From the NCBI GenBank assembly GCA_017437755.1, contig JAFRXI010000026.1, forward strand, positions 1 to 45,236: a stretch of 45,236 nt of DNA. The letters run 5' to 3'. Positions 1-10,585 of the stretch are shown in pieces. The notes under the pieces were generated by a model that worked only from the letters and a program-made list of their open reading frames with translations, had not been told where the DNA came from and ran no database searches. The stretch comes from Bacteroidales bacterium. GTDB taxonomy: Bacteria; Bacteroidota; Bacteroidia; Bacteroidales; UBA932. Every line of letters begins with the position of its first letter. The first letter of the stretch is position 1. The position numbers and the translations under genes were made by a program.

Positions 1-429
<429 letters not shown>

Positions 430-450
430 GAATCATTCCTGCACAAAAAA

Positions 451-491
451 AAGAAAGGCCCCGGAACGGATTTCACAATCGGTTCCGGGGC
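451..491 (-). terminator. Intrinsic terminator of the ATP synthase operon
   Basis: A perfect 10-bp stem, GCCCCGGAAC at 458-467 with GTTCCGGGGC at 482-491, encloses a 14-nt loop. Read on the minus strand it is followed by a T-rich run (451-456 and the A-run before it on the plus strand), about 60 nt after the atpG stop. The T-run lies on the minus-strand side, so it mainly serves the operon. The same hairpin could still help to end enolase transcripts. Confidence 0.85.
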
Positions 492-549
492 TCGGTATTA
501 TGTATCAATATTTATGTCTGACACAAATTATGTGCAATATCCGTGCCAC

Positions 550-1443
550 TTAGACCATCGATCCACCAACTATATCAAGGATTTCACTGGTTATTCTCTG
601 CTGGCGTCCCTTGTTGTATTCAAGGGTAAGGTCGCGGAGGATATCGTTGCCGTTGTCGGTGGCGGTCTGCATTGCAACGGTGCGTGCGGCATGCTCTGCA
701 GCCACCGTGTCGAGCAGCGCCGTGTACACCTTCAACTTCAGCACCTTGGGAAGGAGTTCCAGCAGGAGTTCGGGCAGCGACGGCTCCACGATGTAGAGCG
801 GATTGCCTGAGGAACCCGGGGCGGCAGCAGGCAGTACGGCGGGAAGGAATACCTCCCTGACAGGAGGCTGCGAGGCCGTGGAGGCAAAATGGTTGTATAC
901 CAGTTCCACACGGTCGAACCTGCCGTCGAGGAATCCCTCCATAAGCATGGAAGCAAGTTCCGCCGCACCGGAATAGGAAGGTTTCTCCACCAGGGAATGA
1001 TAGTCGCCGGAAATGGGAATGCCGTTTTTCCTCAATGCTTCCGACATCTTCTTCCCCGCGGCAAAAACGGTTACCGAAGCACCTGAGACCTCGATTTCCC
1101 GTACTGTCTCAAGTGTCTTCCTGGCCGCGTTGGCATTGAAGGCGCCGCATAGCGAGGAATTGGAAGCAAAAGCGAGCACCGCAACGTTCCGCACCTCGGG
1201 ACGGTTCTCCGAGAATCCGCCCAGCGAAACCGGTTCCACCTTTCCTTCGGCGAGTTTTGAAGCATAGTCCGCCAGAAGGTCATTCAGCATGGCCGACAGC
1301 TGCCTCTGGTAAGGAAGCATGCTCCCGATGGCCTGCTGGGCCTTGTGAAGCTTGGCGGACGACACCATCTTCATGGCCGAAGTGATCTTCAGCGTACTCT
1401 TGACCGATCCGATCCGGCCTTTTATTTCCTTCAGCGACGCCAT
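550..1443 (-). CDS. atpG: F1 ATP synthase gamma subunit
   Basis: This is the central rotor shaft of F1, coupling c-ring rotation to catalysis in the alpha/beta hexamer. The 297-residue protein opens with MASLKEIKGRIGSVKSTLKI and continues TSAMKMVSSAKLHKAQQA, the conserved N-terminal coiled-coil helix. It ends in a matching helix, SEILDIVGGSMV. The length suits the Bacteroidota family. It is the last gene of the operon; the atpA stop lies 1 nt before its start, and a strong hairpin follows. Confidence 0.97.
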   Translation of the reverse strand: MASLKEIKGRIGSVKSTLKITSAMKMVSSAKLHKAQQAIGSMLPYQRQLSAMLNDLLADYASKLAEGKVEPVSLGGFSENRPEVRNVAVLAFASNSSLCGAFNANAARKTLETVREIEVSGASVTVFAAGKKMSEALRKNGIPISGDYHSLVEKPSYSGAAELASMLMEGFLDGRFDRVELVYNHFASTASQPPVREVFLPAVLPAAAPGSSGNPLYIVEPSLPELLLELLPKVLKLKVYTALLDTVAAEHAARTVAMQTATDNGNDILRDLTLEYNKGRQQRITSEILDIVGGSMV

Positions 1444-1444
1444 C

Positions 1445-3025
1445 CTATGCGAACAACAATGCCACCGAAGCGGCTTCGTCCTGGATAATCTTCTCTATTT
1501 CAGGGGTTATCCTGCCCTGCGAGAGGGGTTCCAGCACATCCTGGGCATGCCCCATCCTCATCCTCTCCAGGAAGGCATCCTGGAAATCGCCCACCCTGGC
1601 GATGGGGATATCCCTCATCAGCGCATGGGTGCCGCAATACAGAATAGCCACCTGTTCCCCTACCGGCATGGGGCTGTACTGGGGCTGGATGAGCAGACGG
1701 TTGTTCTTGCGCCCCTTGTCCAAAGCCATTTCGGTGACCTTGTCCATATCGGACGAGAACTTTGTAAACGCCTCAAGCTCATTGTATTGCGCCTGATCTA
1801 TCTTGAGTGTTCCGGCCACCTTCTTCATGCTCTTCACCTGAGCGCTTCCACCCACCCTGGATACCGAAATACCCACATTGATGGCCGGCCTGACGCCTTG
1901 GTTGAACAGGTCGTTCTCAAGGTATATCTGGCCGTCGGTGATGGAAATCACGTTGGTGGGGATATATGCGGCAACATCCCCTGCCTGAGTCTCGATTATG
2001 GGAAGCGCGGTCAGCGAGCCGCCGGCGCGGACCCTGCCCTGGAGGGAAGGCGGAAGATCGTTCATCTTCTCAGCCACCTCCTGCTGCCCTATGATCTTGG
2101 CCGCCCTTTCCAGGAGCCTGGAATGGAGATAGAAGATATCGCCGGGATAGGCCTCCCTTCCGGAAGGACGACGGAGGATCAGCGAGACCTCACGGTAAGC
2201 CACAGCCTGCTTGGAGAGGTCGTCGTAGACCACCAGCGCATGGCGGCCGGTATCGCGGAAATACTCGCCTATGGCGGCCCCGGCGAACGGGGCGTAGTAC
2301 TGCAGGGCGGCGGGATCTGCCGCAGTGGCGGCCACCACGATGGTATAGTCCATGGCGCCCTTGGACCGCAGCGTCTCCACTATGCTCGCCACGGTGGAGC
2401 CCTTCTGGCCGACGGCGACGTAGATGCAGTAAACCGGCTTCCCGGCCAGGAATTCCGACCTCTGGTTGATAATGGTATCTATCGCGATAGCCGTCTTTCC
2501 GGTCTGGCGGTCCCCGATGATGAGTTCCCTCTGGCCGCGTCCGATGGGAATCATGGCGTCGATGGCCTTGAGTCCCGTCTGGAGCGGTTCGGTCACCGGC
2601 TGGCGGAAAATCACCCCCGGGGCCTTCCTTTCAAGGGGCATGTCAACGAGGTCGCCCCCTACAGTTCCCATACCGTCCAGCGGATGCCCGAGGGGGTCCA
2701 CCACCCGGCCCACCAGGGATTCGCCCACTCCGATGGACGCAATCCTTCCGGTCCGGCGAACCGTCATTCCCTCCTTGATGAGGTCGGTGGGTCCCATGAG
2801 CACTGCGCCCACGTTGTCCTCCTCGAGGTTCATGACCACCGCCATGACCCCGTTGTCAAATTCCAGGAGCTCGCCGGCCTCGGCGTTAGTGAGGCCGTAA
2901 ATCCTTACCACACCGTCACTTACCTGAAGGACCTTGCCGATTTCCTCGAACTTGATTCCGGCACTTATCTCCTTCAGCTGGCCCAACAGGACCTCGGATA
3001 TCTCGCTTGCCTTGATATTCTGCAT
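1445..3025 (-). CDS. atpA: F1 ATP synthase alpha subunit
   Basis: This is the non-catalytic nucleotide-binding subunit of F1. The 526-residue protein contains the Walker A motif [10 protein letters not shown], the DTIINQ segment after it, and the family region [17 protein letters not shown]. Its N-terminal beta-barrel region includes [12 protein letters not shown] and a [10 protein letters not shown]-like stretch. The start lies 3 nt after the atpH stop and the stop lies 1 nt before atpG. That tight spacing is typical of the operon and suggests translational coupling. A long open frame on the opposite strand (about 1352-3109) is a shadow of its codon bias. Confidence 0.98.
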   Translation of the reverse strand: MQNIKASEISEVLLGQLKEISAGIKFEEIGKVLQVSDGVVRIYGLTNAEAGELLEFDNGVMAVVMNLEEDNVGAVLMGPTDLIKEGMTVRRTGRIASIGVGESLVGRVVDPLGHPLDGMGTVGGDLVDMPLERKAPGVIFRQPVTEPLQTGLKAIDAMIPIGRGQRELIIGDRQTGKTAIAIDTIINQRSEFLAGKPVYCIYVAVGQKGSTVASIVETLRSKGAMDYTIVVAATAADPAALQYYAPFAGAAIGEYFRDTGRHALVVYDDLSKQAVAYREVSLILRRPSGREAYPGDIFYLHSRLLERAAKIIGQQEVAEKMNDLPPSLQGRVRAGGSLTALPIIETQAGDVAAYIPTNVISITDGQIYLENDLFNQGVRPAINVGISVSRVGGSAQVKSMKKVAGTLKIDQAQYNELEAFTKFSSDMDKVTEMALDKGRKNNRLLIQPQYSPMPVGEQVAILYCGTHALMRDIPIARVGDFQDAFLERMRMGHAQDVLEPLSQGRITPEIEKIIQDEAASVALLFA

Positions 3026-3028
3026 AAT

Positions 3029-3589
3029 TTACACGATTCTTCTGTTGCGGTCTGTAAGCTGGCGGCGGATATCCTCAAGCTGGCGGGCAATGCTCGCATC
3101 CATCCGTAAATCGCCGATATCCAGCACGAATCCCCCTATCAGGGAGGGATCCACCGATGTTTCAAAATCCACCCTGCTGCACCCGGTATTCTTCCGGATC
3201 ATTCCCTCGAGCGACGAGAGAAGTTTCTCCGACGGGGCGGACACAGTAACCAGGGAGGCCCTCCGGACCCCCTGCTGCCTTAGGTACAAATCCACGAAGT
3301 TCCTGAGGATCAGTACCAGGAACTCCATCCTGCCGTTCTTGGAAACGAGGTCCACGAACCGGCCCAGTTCATCCGACATCACGCCTCCGAGGGCGGTGGC
3401 AAGCAGGTCCTTCCTCCGGCAAAGGGGGACCCCGTTGGAGTCATCGATCACCACGGAAAGGCCGGAAACGTCCCGGAAGGCAGCCAGCAGGGCCATGGCC
3501 TCGGAGCATACCTTTTCCCCCGCCCCGGTATCGTCTACATACCTGAGGAGGGCCTTTGAGTACCTTGAAGCTATGACTCCCGTGTTCAT
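3029..3589 (-). CDS. atpH: F1 ATP synthase delta subunit
   Basis: The 186-residue peripheral-stalk subunit links F1 to the b subunits. The sequence starts MNTGVIASRYSKALLRYVDD, the usual IASRYAKAL-type opening of delta/OSCP. It ends with the conserved DPSLIGGFVLDIGDLRMDASIARQLEDI region, typical of the C-terminal domain. It sits between atpF (4 nt upstream) and atpA (3 nt downstream), in the expected operon position. Delta is the least conserved F1 subunit, but the two terminal motifs and the context settle the assignment. Confidence 0.96.
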   Translation of the reverse strand: MNTGVIASRYSKALLRYVDDTGAGEKVCSEAMALLAAFRDVSGLSVVIDDSNGVPLCRRKDLLATALGGVMSDELGRFVDLVSKNGRMEFLVLILRNFVDLYLRQQGVRRASLVTVSAPSEKLLSSLEGMIRKNTGCSRVDFETSVDPSLIGGFVLDIGDLRMDASIARQLEDIRRQLTDRNRRIV

Positions 3590-3593
3590 ATCC

Positions 3594-4103
3594 CTAACTG
3601 AGCCTTACGTCGGAAGATGATGCCTCCTCCACCATCTTGGCGAGGAACTCATCCGTGGACACATCGTCCGACAGTTCCTTCCGCAGTATTTTCTCCGCCA
3701 CCCCTACCGAGAGGGCTGCAACCTCGCTGCGGATATCCCGCAGGGCGCTTTCCTTCTCGGCCGCTATCTGGGCCCTGGCGTCGGCGATGATCTTTCCGGC
3801 TTCTGAAGAAGCAGCCTCCCGGGCCTCGGCCACTATGGCCTTGCCCCTGTCGGTGGCGTCCTTCAGGATCAGGGCCTGCTCCTTCCGGGTATCGGTCAGC
3901 ATCTTCTCGTGTTCAGCCTTCATCCCGGCCATCATGGCATCGATTTCCCTGGCGTCGGCGAGGGACTTGTCGATGAGCGAACTCCGCTTCTCCACCATCG
4001 AGGTAATGACGGGGAAACCGAACCGGGCCAGTACAAAGAAGAGCAGGCCGAAGATTATGACCATCCAGAAAAGGAGGCCGAAATCCGGTGTTACAAGATT
4101 CAT
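3594..4103 (-). CDS. atpF: Fo ATP synthase b subunit
   Basis: The 169-residue peripheral stalk protein has one N-terminal membrane segment (roughly residues 8-28, LLFWMVIIFGLLFFVLARFG). A long charged helical region rich in Ala, Glu, Lys and Arg then forms the dimeric stalk. Length and architecture are those of bacterial b subunits. Only one b gene is seen, so the stalk is probably a homodimer. It lies 12 nt after atpE and 4 nt before atpH. Confidence 0.96.
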   Translation of the reverse strand: MNLVTPDFGLLFWMVIIFGLLFFVLARFGFPVITSMVEKRSSLIDKSLADAREIDAMMAGMKAEHEKMLTDTRKEQALILKDATDRGKAIVAEAREAASSEAGKIIADARAQIAAEKESALRDIRSEVAALSVGVAEKILRKELSDDVSTDEFLAKMVEEASSSDVRLS

Positions 4104-4115
4104 CCCGCGTAAACT

Positions 4116-4373
4116 CTATTTAAAGATCAGAGTGAGGAAGCAGACGATGATGGCGAACAGGGCGGCGCCCTCGATCATACCGGCGGCGATGATCATGCCG
4201 GAACGGATGTTCCCAGCCGATTCCGGCTGCCTGGCGATGGACTCCATCGTGCTCTTGCCTATCTTTCCGATTCCGATAGCGGCGGCAAGGGCTGCGATGG
4301 CAGCGCCGAAAGCCGCACCGACTTTTGCGAGAGCAGCACCTGCGGCTGCCTGAAGTAGAATTGCAAGTACCAT
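4116..4373 (-). CDS. atpE: Fo ATP synthase c subunit (proton-type ring)
   Basis: The 85-residue proteolipid has two hydrophobic helices joined by the polar loop ARQPE. Helix 1 is Ala/Gly-rich (AAIAALAAAIGIGKIG) and helix 2 carries the ion-binding glutamate in GMIEGAALFAI. Known Na+-binding rings have a Gln in helix 1 and a Ser next to the key Glu. By alignment this protein has Ile and Gly at those positions, so H+ coupling is inferred. It lies between atpB (20 nt upstream) and atpF (12 nt downstream). Confidence 0.97.
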   Translation of the reverse strand: MVLAILLQAAAGAALAKVGAAFGAAIAALAAAIGIGKIGKSTMESIARQPESAGNIRSGMIIAAGMIEGAALFAIIVCFLTLIFK

Positions 4374-4393
4374 GGTAACAGTTGTTTAAAATA

Positions 4394-5434
4394 TTATTCT
4401 TTTTGTCTTGACAGTCCTATGTAAATGGATGAAAGCATGGTGAAAACGTAGGCCTGTATGAATGCCACCAGGCATTCCAGCAGGTCCAGGAACAGGCCGA
4501 ACAGCACCGAAACCGCGGTCATGGAACCGAACAGCACGGGGCCGTATTTTGCCATGATGAATATGATGCACACCATGGCGAGTATCATTATATGCCCGGC
4601 CAGCATGTTGGCGAAAAGCCTTATTGTGAGCGAGATGGGCTTTACTATGGCACTGAAGACCTCTATCACCGGCATTATCGGCTTGAGGAAACCCGGGACG
4701 TCGGGCAGGAATATCTCCTTGTAATAGTGCTTGTTGCCGAACAGGTTTACCGCCAGGAAGGTACAGATGGCCAGTACCATCGTTACCGCTATGTTTCCGG
4801 TAAGGTTGGCCCCACCGGGGAAGATCGGTATTATGCCCAGGAAATTGTTCAGCAGTATGAACAGGAAGGCCGTGCACAGGTAAGGCGAATACTTCCTGTA
4901 GTCGTCTTCGCCGATGTTTTCCCTGGCCATGTTGTGGATCATCATGATCAGGGGTTCCATGGCTGCGGCAAGCCCCCTCGGGGCCTCCCTTGAAGAATCG
5001 TGGAGGCGGTACCAGCGGGCGGTGAGCAGTACCAGCAGCGCCAGCAGCAGGCTGGAGAACATAAGCGAAGCCACGTTCTTTGTGATGGAGATATCCAGGG
5101 GACGGACTTCCTCCCCTCCGACGTCCTCCACCAGTTTTCCCTCGTTATCTCCGGAAGAAGCCACATGGAATCCCTCCCAGGAAGCCCCGTGCCCAATCCG
5201 GGAAGACATGAAACAATGCCATCCGGAAGTCCGGGAACGGACGATTACAGGCAGGGGGATAGCAATCGCATGGCCGCCTATGTCGGTTATGTGCCACTCG
5301 TAGGAATCCCCTATGTGGCTGAAGATTATACCCCCGATATCAACCGGTTCATCGCCGGAAGCCTCCGCCCCCCTGGCCGGGACCAGGATGGCCATGGCGG
5401 CGAAAACCGACAATATGAGCGCCTTCAACCTCAA
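4394..5434 (-). CDS. atpB: Fo ATP synthase a subunit with long N-terminal extension
   Basis: This is the stator subunit that forms the two proton half-channels against the c-ring. The 346-residue protein is longer than the approximately 270 residues of E. coli AtpB. It begins with a signal-peptide-like segment (residues 1-25, ending ARGAEA) and a hydrophilic region of about 100 residues, as is common in Bacteroidota. The membrane domain holds the essential arginine in LTIRLFANMLAGH. Its ATG overlaps the atpC stop by 4 nt (ATGA), indicating translational coupling. Confidence 0.97.
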   Translation of the reverse strand: MRLKALILSVFAAMAILVPARGAEASGDEPVDIGGIIFSHIGDSYEWHITDIGGHAIAIPLPVIVRSRTSGWHCFMSSRIGHGASWEGFHVASSGDNEGKLVEDVGGEEVRPLDISITKNVASLMFSSLLLALLVLLTARWYRLHDSSREAPRGLAAAMEPLIMMIHNMARENIGEDDYRKYSPYLCTAFLFILLNNFLGIIPIFPGGANLTGNIAVTMVLAICTFLAVNLFGNKHYYKEIFLPDVPGFLKPIMPVIEVFSAIVKPISLTIRLFANMLAGHIMILAMVCIIFIMAKYGPVLFGSMTAVSVLFGLFLDLLECLVAFIQAYVFTMLSSIYIGLSRQKE

Positions 5435-5675
5435 GGTTCTACAGAGACAATTACCTTGTTTTCAATTACTTCCACGAATCCGGAAGATATATGCACCTTC
5501 TTCTCCCCATCCCCCGAAGGATAGGCGATGTTCCCTTCCGTCAGTGACGAAATGATGGGAGCGTGGCCCGGCAGTACCGTAAACGGCGCCAACCCTCCGG
5601 GAAGGGTGACGCTTCCGGTCCGTGTATCCACCAGGGTTTCCTCCGGCGAGAGTATTATGAGCGAAAGATCTTCCA

Positions 5676-5676
<1 letters not shown>
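5431..5676 (-). CDS. atpC: F1 ATP synthase epsilon subunit, short form
   Basis: The 81-residue protein contains only the N-terminal beta-sandwich domain. It has the conserved VTLPGGLAPFTVLPGHAP turn that contacts gamma and the c-ring, and it ends at SSGFVEVIENKVIVSVEP. The C-terminal helical hairpin that inhibits ATP hydrolysis in E. coli-type epsilon (about 139 residues) is missing. Short epsilon subunits are usual in Bacteroidota, so this is not a truncation artefact. The gene overlaps the atpD stop by 1 nt and the atpB start by 4 nt. Confidence 0.95.
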
Positions 5677-7199
<1,523 letters not shown>

Positions 7200-7225
7200 T
7201 CAACCCGTAAATTTAAGAATTTTTT

Positions 7226-8635
7226 CTATTCCTTCCAAAAATCGCCCAATACCGCCTTTCGCCAGACTATGCTCTGATATACGGTACGGGCTGCAAGGTG
7301 CACGAAATAAGCCGCCATGAGGACGTGTATGGCATCGGCGCCCGAATATCCTTCCGGAAGGACCGCCAGCCCCAGGAACCACGCCCCGAAAAAGCATACC
7401 GCCGAAAGCAGCGAGGAATTCCTCACATGCGATGAGGCCGTGGCCCCCATGAAGATACCGTCCCATGTGAAGGCGGGGCAGCCGGTCAGCGGCATGACCA
7501 TAAGCCAGGGCAGGAAAGGCACCGCCGCCCTTATGACGGAATCATCGGAAGTCATCATCCTGAGCATGGGTTTTCCGGTCAGGTAATATATCAGTATGAA
7601 GGATAACGCCACCCCCATGCTCCAGGCAAAAGTATGCCTGACCGTAGCCTTTACCTGTCCGTAGTCCTTCATTCCCAGATACTTGCCGGTAAGGGCCTCA
7701 CCGGCGTATGCAAATCCGTCGGAAAAGTACGAGAACAGCATCAGCAGTTTCATCATTATGGACGACACCGCAAGCAGGACGTCGCCGTAACGTGCGGCAA
7801 TAACCGTAAATCCGATATATATCGCCAGAAGGCCCATTGAACGGAGCACCAGGTCGGCGTTCATCGCAAACAGTTTCCGCACCCCGCCGGGGAGTGACGA
7901 ATCACGCCGAAGGGCATCCTTCCTGTATTTTATGAGCACCACGGCCAGGGCGAAAGCAAAGCCGCTCCATTGGGCAATGACAGTTCCGAGCGCAACGCCG
8001 TCGTAACCGATCCCCCTGAAACTCCCCGCCCCGAAGGCCAGGATTATACTAGCAGCGATATTCAACCCGTTCACTATCAAGTCGGTAAGCATAGGCGACA
8101 CCGTATCCTGCATGCCGATGAACCAGCCCTTGAAGGCAAAGAGCGAGAGCGTGGCGGGTGCGGCCCATATCCTTATCCTGAAATACCTTCCGGCCAGGAC
8201 GGCGACTTCGGGGGTGCAGTCCACAACGGCGAATGCCGCCCACAGCACCAGTCCCTGGAGGGCAACCAGCAGGAATCCGGCCAGGACGGCCACCAGCAAG
8301 GCGGAGGAGAAACTGCCGGCGATGGCCCTGGATGCAGCCAGTTCCCCCTGGGGATCGTCCGCATCCGCCGCCCTCCTCCTGGCCCCGAACGCCTGGGCGG
8401 TGAGTCCGCCGGTTCCTACCCGCAGGAACGAAAAGTTCCAGTACAGCAGGTCAAAGAGCATGGACCCTATCGATATTCCGCCTATCATCGCCGCGGCGGT
8501 AAACCCTTCGCGGCCTTCCAGCAGACCCAGATGGCCGCTCACGGCGATGTCCACCATTCCCACAAGCGGAACGGTTATGTTGGCAAGTATGCTCGGGATG
8601 GAGAGCCTGAGGATCTGGCGGTCAATGGGTTTCAT
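7226..8635 (-). CDS. MATE family efflux transporter (DinF-like)
   Basis: The 469-residue integral membrane protein has about twelve hydrophobic segments and the MATE-type N-terminus LRLSIPSILANITVPLVGMVDIAVSGHLG. Family members export drugs or metabolites in exchange for H+ or Na+. The N-terminal motif and the later FDLLYWNFSFLRVGTGGLTAQAFG-like region place it with the DinF branch. Its ATG overlaps the rsgA stop (ATGA at 8632-8635), so the two are co-translated. The substrate cannot be read from sequence. Confidence 0.93.
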   Translation of the reverse strand: MKPIDRQILRLSIPSILANITVPLVGMVDIAVSGHLGLLEGREGFTAAAMIGGISIGSMLFDLLYWNFSFLRVGTGGLTAQAFGARRRAADADDPQGELAASRAIAGSFSSALLVAVLAGFLLVALQGLVLWAAFAVVDCTPEVAVLAGRYFRIRIWAAPATLSLFAFKGWFIGMQDTVSPMLTDLIVNGLNIAASIILAFGAGSFRGIGYDGVALGTVIAQWSGFAFALAVVLIKYRKDALRRDSSLPGGVRKLFAMNADLVLRSMGLLAIYIGFTVIAARYGDVLLAVSSIMMKLLMLFSYFSDGFAYAGEALTGKYLGMKDYGQVKATVRHTFAWSMGVALSFILIYYLTGKPMLRMMTSDDSVIRAAVPFLPWLMVMPLTGCPAFTWDGIFMGATASSHVRNSSLLSAVCFFGAWFLGLAVLPEGYSGADAIHVLMAAYFVHLAARTVYQSIVWRKAVLGDFWKE

Positions 8636-9573
8636 CGGAACTTCCTGTCATCTTCCAGCATGCCCAGATAGGAATTGTACCTTTCCGGACTGATGATGCC
8701 TTCCTCCACGGCGGCCTTTACGGCGCATCCGGGCTCATGGGTATGGGTGCAGGGGACAAAGCGGCAGCGGTCGGCCACGGCAAGCATCTCCGGGAAGTAT
8801 TTCCCTATTTCCTCCTTTTCCAGGTCAACCAGCCCGAAGCCCCTGAGTCCCGGACTGTCAACCACATAGCCTCCGCCGGAGAGACGGTACATCTCATACA
8901 GCGAGGTTGTGTGCTTTCCCTGGAGGTGCACCTCGGATATCTCGCCGACCTTGGGGTCGAGCGAAGGGTCCAGCGCCTTTATCAGGCTGGATTTCCCACA
9001 TCCCGACTCTCCGGAGAAAAGGTTCACCCCGCGTGAGGCAAGTTCCCCAAGTTCCCCGATTCCGGTCCCGTCAACCACCGACGCCTCTATTATCCGGTAA
9101 CCGGCCCCGGTACCGTAAACATCCCTGAACCAGGCGATTTCATCCTTCGCCTCGTCACGATAGAGATCGGTCTTTGAAAGAATTATGGTAGCCGGGATAC
9201 CGTAAACGCCGCAGGTGACAAGGATCCTGTCGAGGAAAGGCAGTTTTATCTGAGGGAAATACAGCGACACCACCACGAATGCCATGTCGACATTTGCGGC
9301 AATGACATGGGCCTGCCGGGAAAGGTTGGTGGAACGTCGGATCACGTAGTTCTTGCGGGGCAGGACGGAGGTTATGGTGGCGGGATTCTCCGCCGTGGCT
9401 TCACCGTCAAGCGAATAGCAGACGCGGTCGCCAACCGCCACGGGATTGGTTATCCCGCTGCCCTTGAGGCGGATACGTCCCCTTAGCACTGCGGGAAAAG
9501 GGTTCCACCCGGGGAGTACGGTCAGCAGATATCCGCTTCCCGCATTCTTTATTACTGTCGCTTCTCCGGTCAT
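8632..9573 (-). CDS. rsgA: Ribosome small-subunit-dependent GTPase RsgA
   Basis: RsgA is a circularly permuted GTPase that acts late in 30S ribosome assembly. The 313-residue protein has an N-terminal OB-fold (about 1-75). The G motifs follow in permuted order: SKTD (133-136), GESGCGKSS (188-196), DSPGLRGFG (239-247). A C-terminal zinc knuckle has ligands at C270, C275, H277 and C283. I chose the ATG at 9573 over a longer open frame (to 9666) because MTGEATVIKNAGSGY matches the family start. The minus-strand TATCTTTG box also ends only 4 nt before it. Confidence 0.95.
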   Translation of the reverse strand: MTGEATVIKNAGSGYLLTVLPGWNPFPAVLRGRIRLKGSGITNPVAVGDRVCYSLDGEATAENPATITSVLPRKNYVIRRSTNLSRQAHVIAANVDMAFVVVSLYFPQIKLPFLDRILVTCGVYGIPATIILSKTDLYRDEAKDEIAWFRDVYGTGAGYRIIEASVVDGTGIGELGELASRGVNLFSGESGCGKSSLIKALDPSLDPKVGEISEVHLQGKHTTSLYEMYRLSGGGYVVDSPGLRGFGLVDLEKEEIGKYFPEMLAVADRCRFVPCTHTHEPGCAVKAAVEEGIISPERYNSYLGMLEDDRKFR

Positions 9574-9577
9574 GGTG

Positions 9578-9585
9578 CAAAGATA
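9578..9585 (-). promoter_or_regulatory. -7 promoter box for rsgA-MATE (leaderless candidate)
   Basis: TATCTTTG on the minus strand matches the Bacteroidota -7 consensus TAnnTTTG. Only 4 nt separate it from the rsgA ATG, so the transcript should start at or next to the start codon. It is the mirror image of the box at 9597-9604. No clear -33 TTG is visible. Confidence 0.7.
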
Positions 9586-9596
9586 GGAATAATTCG

Positions 9597-9604
9597 TATC
9601 TTTG
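9597..9604 (+). promoter_or_regulatory. -7 promoter box for polyprenyl synthase operon
   Basis: TATCTTTG followed by six bases and the ATG at 9611. With its partner at 9578-9585 it forms the inverted repeat GCAAAGATA / TATCTTTGC, so the two divergent operons share a symmetric 37-bp intergenic region. Confidence 0.7.
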
Positions 9605-9610
9605 CGTGGT

Positions 9611-10585
9611 ATGAATATCGAAGAAAGAATACAGGACATAATCGGGGACCTTTTCGGGAACATCACCTTCGCCGGAGAGCCCGCGGGGCTTTACGATCCC
9701 CTCAGGTACATGATAGCCATTGGCGGCAAGCGGATCAGGCCCAAGCTCTGCCTTACGGCATATTCGCTCTTTGCCGACGGCTTCGGGGAAGAAATCCTCT
9801 CCCCTGCCGCCGGGCTCGAGGTTTTCCATACCTTCACCCTCATCCACGACGACATCATGGACCGTTCGCCCATGAGGCGCTCGCACCCCACCGTTTGGAA
9901 AAAGTGGAGTCCCGATACAGCCATCCTCTCCGGCGACGTCATGTGCATCGACAGCTACCGGCGCATCGCAAAAGCCCCGGAAAACGTGCTTGGAAAGGTC
10001 CTGGACCTGTTTTCAACCACCGCGGCCGAAGTATGCGAGGGCCAGCAGATGGACATGGACTTTGAGACGGAGCAGAGCGTCGCCATGGACCGCTACATGA
10101 AGATGATAGGCCTGAAGACCGCAGTCCTGATAGCCTGCTCCGCAAAGATGGGCGCCCTGATCAGCGGAGCGGCCCCGTCAGAATGCGATGCCCTGTACAG
10201 GTATGGATACGAACTTGGACTCGCTTTCCAGGTGGCCGACGATTACCTCGACGCTTACGGCGATCCCGCAGTCTTCGGGAAACCGGTGGGCGGCGACATA
10301 CTGAACAACAAGAAAAGCTGGCTTACGGTCAGGGCCATGGAGAAGGCCGGTGACAAGGCTGCGCTGCTGAATGCCCTGTCGCTCCAGTCTGACACTCCGG
10401 AACAGGCCACCGGGAAGATACTGAAAGTCAAAGAGATATATGGAGATCTGGGCATTCCCGGCGACGCTCAGGTGGAGATTGCCAGGCTCCATTCATCGGC
10501 CCTGGAAGCGGTCTCTTCGCTGGGAGATCGGGCTGCAGCCGTACTCAAGGACTTTGCCGACAAACTCGTCGGGCGCACAAAATGA
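9611..10585 (+). CDS. Polyprenyl diphosphate synthase (trans-isoprenyl type)
   Basis: The enzyme condenses isopentenyl diphosphate onto an allylic diphosphate, making a prenyl chain for quinone or carrier lipids. The 324-residue protein has the first aspartate-rich motif HDDIMDRSPMRR (D80, D81, D84), the second FQVADDYLDAYGD (D210, D211, D214), and GGKRIRPKL near the N-terminus. The ATG at 9611 is preferred to a TTG nine bases upstream because it follows the promoter box. The gene overlaps the U32 gene by ATGA. Product chain length cannot be read safely from sequence. Confidence 0.93.
   Translation: MNIEERIQDIIGDLFGNITFAGEPAGLYDPLRYMIAIGGKRIRPKLCLTAYSLFADGFGEEILSPAAGLEVFHTFTLIHDDIMDRSPMRRSHPTVWKKWSPDTAILSGDVMCIDSYRRIAKAPENVLGKVLDLFSTTAAEVCEGQQMDMDFETEQSVAMDRYMKMIGLKTAVLIACSAKMGALISGAAPSECDALYRYGYELGLAFQVADDYLDAYGDPAVFGKPVGGDILNNKKSWLTVRAMEKAGDKAALLNALSLQSDTPEQATGKILKVKEIYGDLGIPGDAQVEIARLHSSALEAVSSLGDRAAAVLKDFADKLVGRTK

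Noticed and set aside
1352-3109. 585-codon open frame on the plus strand opposite atpA
   Set aside because: It is fully antisense to atpA, a certain gene, and the translation lacks any family motif. Long antisense frames are expected from GC-rich codon bias.
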